Below, one piece after another: positions 32,234-37,675 of a DNA stretch of 37,675 nt (positions are counted from its first letter, which is position 1; each line of letters begins with the position of its first letter). The stretch spans positions 1-37,675 of the forward strand of contig JARBTT010000007.1 of assembly GCA_029240055.1 (NCBI GenBank), read 5' to 3'. Under the pieces are notes generated by a model. That model had not been told where the DNA came from and ran no database searches. It worked only from the letters and a program-made list of their open reading frames with translations. The translations under genes were made by a program, and so were the position numbers. Source of the DNA: Anaerosinus sp. (lineage in GTDB: Bacteria; Bacillota; Negativicutes; JARBTT01).

Positions 32234-33716
32234 CGTCTTCTACCTCCTCTATCACTTGGAACAGCACTTGCGCTTTTTGCAAAATTTCACGATATTCTGT
32301 TTCTGGCAGAGAATCAGCAACGATTCCACCACCCGCTTGAATAAAGGCGGTATCCCCATCGACCCGAATCGTGCGAATGGTAATACACATATCCATATTG
32401 CCGTTAAAATCGATATATCCAGTACAACCTGCATAGGTACTGCGATCGGTCGTTTCAAGCTCATTGATGATTTCCATCGCCCGCACTTTTGGCGCACCAC
32501 TTACCGTTCCTGCTGGGAAGCATGCTTTTAGTACATCAAGTGCTTTATAATCCGCTTTTACGGTCCCCTTCACTTCAGATACCATATGCATAACATGCGA
32601 GAATTTTTCAATCTGCATCAGTTTTGTTACTTCCACTGTTCCCGGTTTACTGATCCGACCGATATCATTGCGACCTAAATCAACGAGCATGGCATGTTCT
32701 GCACATTCTTTCGTATCCGCTAATAAATCTTCACTCAGTATTTTATCTTCCGCTGCATCTTTACCACGTTTTCTTGTACCAGCGATGGGGTAGGTATAAA
32801 CGATATCTCCGCTCACCTTCACTAGCATTTCAGGTGAGGAACCAATCAACTTACGCTGCCCAAAATTGATGTAAAACATGTAGGGCGATGGATTGATCTG
32901 CCGCAAGCGGCGATAAAGATAAAACGGTGGTTTATTGATTTTACATTGGAATTGATGTGATGGTACAATTTGAAAAATATCACCCGCAACAATGTATTTC
33001 TTAGCGACAACCACTTTATCCATATACTCTTTATTAAGTTTACCAAACCGTTCTTCAAAACTCTGTTTATGTTTTGCCGTCTGCTGCTCAGTCACTACGG
33101 CAATTGGCACTGCTGCCTGTTGCAATTTTTTATAAACTGCTTTTAATTTATCGATCATACCCTCATAGACTACAGCAACGTTTTCCGTTTTTGTCAGTTG
33201 TGACAAGCAAATCAACTTTGATGTATGTTTTAAATGATCCATCACCACGAGTACGCGGCAAAGTAAAAATTCACCCAATACCATGTCGTCTGGAATTTCC
33301 AGTCCACGAATTCGCTCAAAGGTTCCAATAGATTCATAAGCAAAGTAACCAATCGCTCCGCCATTTAGTAGCGGCAGTTCTGCGACAACATCAGGGATCT
33401 GAAACTGTGCCATGTACGCTTTGACTGTATCTACCGGTGCACCTTGCATCGTCGTCTGATTTTTTTCTTCTATAATGTCTGCATGATTCTTATAAACTTT
33501 AAGCTGCGCGAACGGCTCTGCGCCAATAAAAGAAAATCGCCCGAAATTTTTATTCGTATCAACGCTTTCAAAGATAAAACCGATATCTTTTCCTACCAAT
33601 TTGTAATAAAGCGAAACCGGTGTTTCCATATCCGTAGAAATCTCAGCGGACACAGCGACAAAATTCGCCGCTGTTACCTGCTCGATAAATTCTTCCTTAC
33701 TCGGTGAAAAATGCAT
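32217..33716 (-). CDS. trpE: Anthranilate synthase component I
   Basis: A 499-residue chorismate-utilising enzyme making anthranilate. The C-terminal catalytic half holds RQINPSPYMFYINFG, GSSPEMLVKV, PIAGTRKRGK, DLGRNDIGRISKPGTV, CFPAGTVSGAPKVRAMEII and QAGGGIVADSLPETEY. The N-terminal region near residue 70 reads FIFESVD at the place of the LLES tryptophan-feedback motif, so allosteric inhibition is plausible. AAAGGGTGAA precedes the ATG, which lies one base after the trpA stop. Position after trpA, at the distal end of the operon, is unusual. Confidence 0.96.
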   Translation of the reverse strand: MHFSPSKEEFIEQVTAANFVAVSAEISTDMETPVSLYYKLVGKDIGFIFESVDTNKNFGRFSFIGAEPFAQLKVYKNHADIIEEKNQTTMQGAPVDTVKAYMAQFQIPDVVAELPLLNGGAIGYFAYESIGTFERIRGLEIPDDMVLGEFLLCRVLVVMDHLKHTSKLICLSQLTKTENVAVVYEGMIDKLKAVYKKLQQAAVPIAVVTEQQTAKHKQSFEERFGKLNKEYMDKVVVAKKYIVAGDIFQIVPSHQFQCKINKPPFYLYRRLRQINPSPYMFYINFGQRKLIGSSPEMLVKVSGDIVYTYPIAGTRKRGKDAAEDKILSEDLLADTKECAEHAMLVDLGRNDIGRISKPGTVEVTKLMQIEKFSHVMHMVSEVKGTVKADYKALDVLKACFPAGTVSGAPKVRAMEIINELETTDRSTYAGCTGYIDFNGNMDMCITIRTIRVDGDTAFIQAGGGIVADSLPETEYREILQKAQVLFQVIEEVEDDDFIN

Positions 33717-33717
33717 G

Positions 33718-34509
33718 TTACTTCACCCTTTCATCTAACGCCGTGCGAATGGCTGCAATTAATTCACTAGCCCCTGCGATATCTTTTTCCAATATTTTTT
33801 TCACGACTGCACTACCAACAATAACGGCATCGGCGACTTCACTTGCTGCAAGCGCTGCCTCGGGGGAACCGATACCAAAGCCAACTGCGAGCGGTACACT
33901 TGTTTCCTCACGTACCAATTTTGCTATGTCATTGATCACGGAATAATCAATTGCCCGAACACCTGTAACCCCATTCACGGATACGCAATAGATAAAACCA
34001 TCTGCACTCAAACAAGTTTCCTTGATTCTAGCTGGAATCGTATTCGGCGTTACAAATTCAATGAGATGAAAGTCGGCTTGCTTGCATACTGCACGCATAT
34101 CGGCGGATTCTTCATGTGGTAAGTCTGGAATAATCATGCCATCAAGACCAGCATCTTTAAAATCATCAATAAACTTTTCCACACCATACGTCAAAATGTT
34201 ATTGATATATCCCATTCCCACAAGTGGAATCTGGGTAAACTTCCGTAACTCTTTAATCAATCCCAAGATTTTTTTCATCGTCGCCCCATTTTTCAAAGCA
34301 ATCACCGAAGCCTCCTGAATCACAGGCCCATCAGCGATCGGATCGGAAAATGGCATGCCGATTTCGATAACGTCAGCCCCTGCTTTTTCCGCTGCTTTGA
34401 CGGCTTCTACCGTGGTTTGAAAGTCTGGTGCACCCGCTGTGATATAAATAAATAAAGCTTTTTTACCTGCTTTACGCATAGATTCTAATTTATCGCTTAA
34501 ACGTGTCAT
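33718..34509 (-). CDS. trpA: Tryptophan synthase alpha subunit
   Basis: A 263-residue TIM-barrel enzyme that splits indole-3-glycerol phosphate into indole and glyceraldehyde 3-phosphate, passing indole to TrpB. Catalytic residues E49 (ADVIEIGMPFSDP) and D60 (IADGPVIQ) are at the canonical numbers. The phosphate-binding loop VGFGIGSPEAA is intact. Its ATG overlaps the trpB stop (TAATG). Confidence 0.97.
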   Translation of the reverse strand: MTRLSDKLESMRKAGKKALFIYITAGAPDFQTTVEAVKAAEKAGADVIEIGMPFSDPIADGPVIQEASVIALKNGATMKKILGLIKELRKFTQIPLVGMGYINNILTYGVEKFIDDFKDAGLDGMIIPDLPHEESADMRAVCKQADFHLIEFVTPNTIPARIKETCLSADGFIYCVSVNGVTGVRAIDYSVINDIAKLVREETSVPLAVGFGIGSPEAALAASEVADAVIVGSAVVKKILEKDIAGASELIAAIRTALDERVK

Positions 34510-35693
34510 TATTTTAAATCCTCCCCTAATATCGATGCCACCATCTGCACATCTTTATCGCCACGACCAGACAAGCAAACTACCACTGCTTCATCGTCTT
34601 TTGTCGTAGGCATCAACTTTTCTAAATACGCTAACGCATGCGAGCTTTCTACCGCTGGAATAATTCCTTCTGTTCTCGATAACAATTGAAAAGCATCAAG
34701 CGCCTCTTTATCATCCACTGCAACATATTTTACAATACCGCTATCTTTAAAATAAGAATGCTCTGGTCCAACACCTGGATAATCAAGACCTGCTGAAATG
34801 GAATACGCTTCAACCACTTGCCCATCATCCGTCTGCAAAAGATAACTATAGGCACCATGCAATACGCCAGGACGACCTAATGTCAAAGATTTTGCATGAT
34901 CGCCTTCTTTATCACTGCGACCAGCAGCTTCGACACCGATCTTTGTTACCGCTTTATCATCCTTAAGTGGATAGAACGTACCCATTGCATTACTACCGCC
35001 ACCTACACAAGCAACTACATATTTCAAATTAACATTATTCGCTTTTACCTGTGCTTTGATTTCTTCACCAATCACCGCTTGGAAGTCACGCACAATCATT
35101 GGGTAAGGATGTGGTCCAACGACGGAGCCGATGATATAATGCGTATCGTTAATATTGGAAGCCCAGTAACGAATCGCTTCACTGGTTGCATCCTTGAGCG
35201 TTCCAGTACCACTTGTAACCGGAATCACTTTGGAACCAAGTAACCGCATTCTAAATACATTAAGGGACTGACGACGAATGTCTTCTTCCCCCATAAACAC
35301 ACAGCACTCCATACCAAACAGTGCCGCAACAGTCGCACAAGCAACACCATGCTGACCAGCCCCTGTTTCAGCCACGATACGTTTTTTACCCATTTTTTTT
35401 GCTAGTACAGCTTGCGCCAAGGCATTGTTGATTTTATGTGCACCTGTATGCAATAAATCCTCGCGTTTTAAATAAATCTTTGCTTTACCATAATGCTTCG
35501 TCAAGCGTTCTGCATAATATAATTTCGTTGGACGACCAGCATATTCTTTTAAATATCCATCAACCTCAGCTTTAAATTCAGGATCTTCTTTATATTTTGC
35601 ATAAGCTTCTTGCAGCTCCATAAGAACCGGCATTACTGTTTCCGGAACATACTGTCCACCAAAAGCTCCAAAACGTCCATTTTTATCAGGCAT
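34509..35693 (-). CDS. trpB: Tryptophan synthase beta subunit
   Basis: A 394-residue PLP enzyme of the classic TrpB1 type that condenses indole with serine. [17 protein letters not shown] opens the protein. K87 lies in [14 protein letters not shown] (PLP lysine), [10 protein letters not shown] carries the substrate-binding segment, and [10 protein letters not shown] binds the PLP phosphate. The track start is a TTG inside the Shine-Dalgarno; GGAGG eight bases before ATG at 35693 gives MPDKNGRF. A 43-bp gap follows trpC, the largest inside the operon. Confidence 0.97.
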   Translation of the reverse strand: MPDKNGRFGAFGGQYVPETVMPVLMELQEAYAKYKEDPEFKAEVDGYLKEYAGRPTKLYYAERLTKHYGKAKIYLKREDLLHTGAHKINNALAQAVLAKKMGKKRIVAETGAGQHGVACATVAALFGMECCVFMGEEDIRRQSLNVFRMRLLGSKVIPVTSGTGTLKDATSEAIRYWASNINDTHYIIGSVVGPHPYPMIVRDFQAVIGEEIKAQVKANNVNLKYVVACVGGGSNAMGTFYPLKDDKAVTKIGVEAAGRSDKEGDHAKSLTLGRPGVLHGAYSYLLQTDDGQVVEAYSISAGLDYPGVGPEHSYFKDSGIVKYVAVDDKEALDAFQLLSRTEGIIPAVESSHALAYLEKLMPTTKDDEAVVVCLSGRGDKDVQMVASILGEDLK

Positions 35694-35736
35694 AATCATT
35701 TCCTCCAAATTTTATTTTTAAATTTAATTACTCTTA

Positions 35737-36495
35737 CTATCCCACAAGCTCGCGCGTTTTCACACCAATATCTTCTGCTTTTACCAAGCCTTCACCAACT
35801 AAGATCCCTCTTACACCGACTTTTTTTAATCTCTCAACATCTTTGGCTCCATAAATTCCACTTTCACTGATAATCGTACGATTTTTATCACAAAACTCAA
35901 TCAAGTCAATTGTATTTTGAATATCGGTCGTAAAATTTTGAAGATTACGGTTATTGATCCCAATGAGTTCTGCTGGTGTATCAAGCGCGGCTTTTATTTC
36001 AGCTTCACTATGAACCTCAATTAAGCAATCCATGCCTAAGCCCCAAGTCGTATAAACATATTCCTTTAATTGTGCTGGTGATAAAATACGTGCGATTAAG
36101 AGCACCGCATCTGCGCCAGCTTTTCTCGCTTGATAAATTTGATATTCATCAAGAATGAAATCCTTTCGTAAGACTGGTAAATCGACCACTGCTTTCACTC
36201 TAGCGATATCACCAAGTTGCCCTAAAAAATGTCGATCCGTGTGTACGGATAACGCTGTTGCTCCATGAGCTTGGTAAATCTTTGCCAGCTCTGGCACGGT
36301 GTATTTTGTACAAAGTCTGCCTTTTGCCGGCGATTGAAGTTTGCATTCCGCAATTAAGCTCCAAGGTGCTTTACGCATTTGCCGAGACATTGCAAAATTG
36401 CCAACTTGCAAATCTTTTTTCAATTCATATAAAGGCATTTTTGCTCTGTCATTTTCGACCTCAATTTTTTTCTTTGCCATAATTGCATCTAACAT
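35737..36495 (-). CDS. trpC: Indole-3-glycerol phosphate synthase
   Basis: A 252-residue TIM-barrel enzyme converting carboxyphenylaminodeoxyribulose phosphate to indole-3-glycerol phosphate. Diagnostic blocks are LIAECKLQSPAKG, ALSVHTDRHFLGQ, LPVLRKDFILDEYQI, DAVLLIARIL, LIGINNRNLQNFTTD and IISESGI. The family's E-(V/I)-K-x-x-S-P motif reads AECKLQSPAKG, keeping the catalytic lysine. It overlaps trpF by seven bases. Its place after trpF reverses the usual trpC-trpF order. Confidence 0.96.
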   Translation of the reverse strand: MLDAIMAKKKIEVENDRAKMPLYELKKDLQVGNFAMSRQMRKAPWSLIAECKLQSPAKGRLCTKYTVPELAKIYQAHGATALSVHTDRHFLGQLGDIARVKAVVDLPVLRKDFILDEYQIYQARKAGADAVLLIARILSPAQLKEYVYTTWGLGMDCLIEVHSEAEIKAALDTPAELIGINNRNLQNFTTDIQNTIDLIEFCDKNRTIISESGIYGAKDVERLKKVGVRGILVGEGLVKAEDIGVKTRELVG

Positions 36496-37124
36496 TCTTC
36501 ATTCCCCCGTTCTAGCGATCTTGCATATGCTAGAAAATTTTTAATTTGTTCTACTGATTTTTCTCCGTTTATTTCAACGCCACCAGAAACATCAATTCCC
36601 ATTGGCGATAATACTTGAACTGCTTCCTTTACATTACCTATCGTTAAGCCACCAGCCACCAATATCGGTGGCTTAATCTCACGAAAACTTCGCTTAGCTG
36701 CCTGCCACGAAAAGGTTTTTCCTGTTCCCCCAGCTTTACCTACTTGATAGCTATCGATAAGCACCATGTCAACGTCATATTGATTGACAGTATGGCAATC
36801 AAATTCTTCATTATACCGAAACGCTTTTATGATCGGATAGTTGATTTTTTTGCAATACGCTGGCGTTTCATCCCCGTGCAATTGCACATAATCCAAATTG
36901 CATTGCCCTGCAATTTCATTGACCTGATCGACTGCTTCATTCACAAATACGCCAACTTTTTTTATACAACCAATCTGCTGACTAATCGCCGCCGCTTTTT
37001 CTGGTGCGATATAACGTCTACTTGGGGCGAAAATAAAGCCCATGAGATCTGCACCATTTTTCGCAACTGTTTGGGCGATTTCCAGTGATTGAATTCCGCA
37101 AATTTTAATAAGCACCGGACTCAC
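36489..37124 (-). CDS. trpF: Phosphoribosylanthranilate isomerase
   Basis: A 211-residue TIM-barrel isomerase that carries out the Amadori rearrangement of phosphoribosylanthranilate. KICGIQSLE carries the catalytic cysteine, ADLMGFIFAPSRRYI follows, and VQLHGDE, DSYQVGKAGGTGKTF with the catalytic aspartate, VAGGLT and GIDVSGGVE complete the family pattern. The start is GTG, overlapping the trpD stop (GTGA); no ATG is better. It is a separate enzyme, not fused to TrpC. Confidence 0.96.
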   Translation of the reverse strand: MSPVLIKICGIQSLEIAQTVAKNGADLMGFIFAPSRRYIAPEKAAAISQQIGCIKKVGVFVNEAVDQVNEIAGQCNLDYVQLHGDETPAYCKKINYPIIKAFRYNEEFDCHTVNQYDVDMVLIDSYQVGKAGGTGKTFSWQAAKRSFREIKPPILVAGGLTIGNVKEAVQVLSPMGIDVSGGVEINGEKSVEQIKNFLAYARSLERGNEEC

Positions 37125-37675
37125 CCCGCATTACTAACAGCAACCAGCGCATTTAATTTTTCTAAAGCTAGGCCTTTATCGATGACTTCTTCAGCCAATT
37201 TAATTCCTTCAGCAATTGTCGTTGTCCGACCAGCGATGTAAAAACCAGCACCGGCATTCATCAATACAATATCGCGTTTCGCCCCTTTTGCACCGTTAAA
37301 TAAATCATAAATAATTGCCGCATTCACTGCGGGTTCACCGCCTTTATATTCATCAAGAGAACCGGCTGCAAAACCATAATCGACTGGATTGATTTTATAT
37401 GTTTTCACCACACCATCTCTAAGCTCTGAAACCTTCGTTTCGGTATGCGTTGAAATTTCATCCATCCCATCATCACTATGAATCACCATTGCTTGTTTCA
37501 CGCCGACATTTTTCAATACTTCCGCAACCTTTTCCGTTAAATTGGCATCATAAATGCCAACCAGTTGATAATCTAAATGCGCTGGATTGATTATCGGTCC
37601 AAGCATGTTGAATACAGTTCTAAAACCAAGTTCCTTACGCGGTTTAGCAACAAAACGCATTGCTTTATTGAGCGC
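37121..37675 (-). CDS. trpD: Anthranilate phosphoribosyltransferase (C-terminal part)
   Basis: About 184 residues of TrpD are visible; the start lies beyond the right edge, so the track's ATG at 37660 is internal. The segment ALNKAMRFVAKPRKELGFRTVFNMLGPIINPA is the middle of the enzyme, followed by QAMVIHSDDGMDEIS, the acidic metal-binding motif, and VLMNAGAGFYIAG. TrpD transfers the phosphoribosyl group of PRPP to anthranilate. It is the most upstream trp gene seen, so the operon promoter, and any T-box or attenuator, are outside the window. Confidence 0.96.
   Translation of the reverse strand, partial: ALNKAMRFVAKPRKELGFRTVFNMLGPIINPAHLDYQLVGIYDANLTEKVAEVLKNVGVKQAMVIHSDDGMDEISTHTETKVSELRDGVVKTYKINPVDYGFAAGSLDEYKGGEPAVNAAIIYDLFNGAKGAKRDIVLMNAGAGFYIAGRTTTIAEGIKLAEEVIDKGLALEKLNALVAVSNAG

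Overview
The window reads as a chromosomal segment of an anaerobic, low-GC, endospore-forming member of the Bacillota. Spore-linked genes are an alpha/beta-type SASP with a sigma-G-like promoter, a GerM-domain lipoprotein, a SpoVB-like flippase, a YaaH/SleL-like family 18 hydrolase and a tiny YjcZ-like peptide with a sigma-K-like promoter. Anaerobic traits are a reverse-type rubrerythrin, a DcuB C4-dicarboxylate carrier, LUD-type lactate oxidation proteins and DapL-type lysine synthesis. The gene mix would fit a sporulating Negativicute, but that placement is inference. No rRNA, tRNA, CRISPR, IS element or prophage was recognised.

Layout. 1-3.6 kb: a partial thiL, rubrerythrin, a universal stress protein, and thiC behind a TPP riboswitch. 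3.6-7.2 kb: a three-gene minus-strand group holding a GerM lipoprotein, an AMIN/Amidase_3 wall amidase and an unusual fusion of an NRPS condensation-like domain with a cyclic-nucleotide-binding-like domain. 7.4-11.2 kb: DUF3006 plus a ComEC-like metallo-beta-lactamase lipoprotein, the ndoAI-ndoA (MazEF) toxin-antitoxin pair with its own promoter and palindrome, then nnr and acpS. 11.3-12.9 kb: motA-motB. 13.3-18.1 kb: cfa, SASP, a LysR regulator and a GH18 protein, with AT-rich gaps. 18.3-25.6 kb: dcuB divergent from dapL, a DUF815 ATPase, and a fused lutB-lutA with lutC. 26-31.2 kb: a lipid kinase, the SpoVB-like flippase, a DUF4931 protein and prfC. 31.5-37.7 kb: a 39-codon ORF and the tryptophan operon in the order trpD-F-C-B-A-E-G, running off the right edge.

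Most worth a second look: (1) the condensation/CNB fusion, whose catalytic HHxxxDG motif is lost while the other C-domain core motifs remain; (2) a ~120-bp diverged repeat about 11 kb apart, upstream of cfa and of lutC, each copy carrying the same promoter-like boxes and a substitution pattern that also hints at a coding origin; (3) a SpoVB-like gene whose conserved N-terminus is open but has only ATT as a plausible start; (4) the permuted trp operon; (5) the small spore-type ORF absent from the ORF track; (6) a 30-bp perfect palindromic terminator in which the stop codons of two convergent genes pair with each other.

Several ORF-track starts were changed on ribosome-binding-site evidence: rubrerythrin, GerM protein, MBL lipoprotein, dcuB, the DUF815 gene, lutBA, prfC, trpB and the SpoVB-like gene. 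All calls come from reading the sequence; no database search was run.
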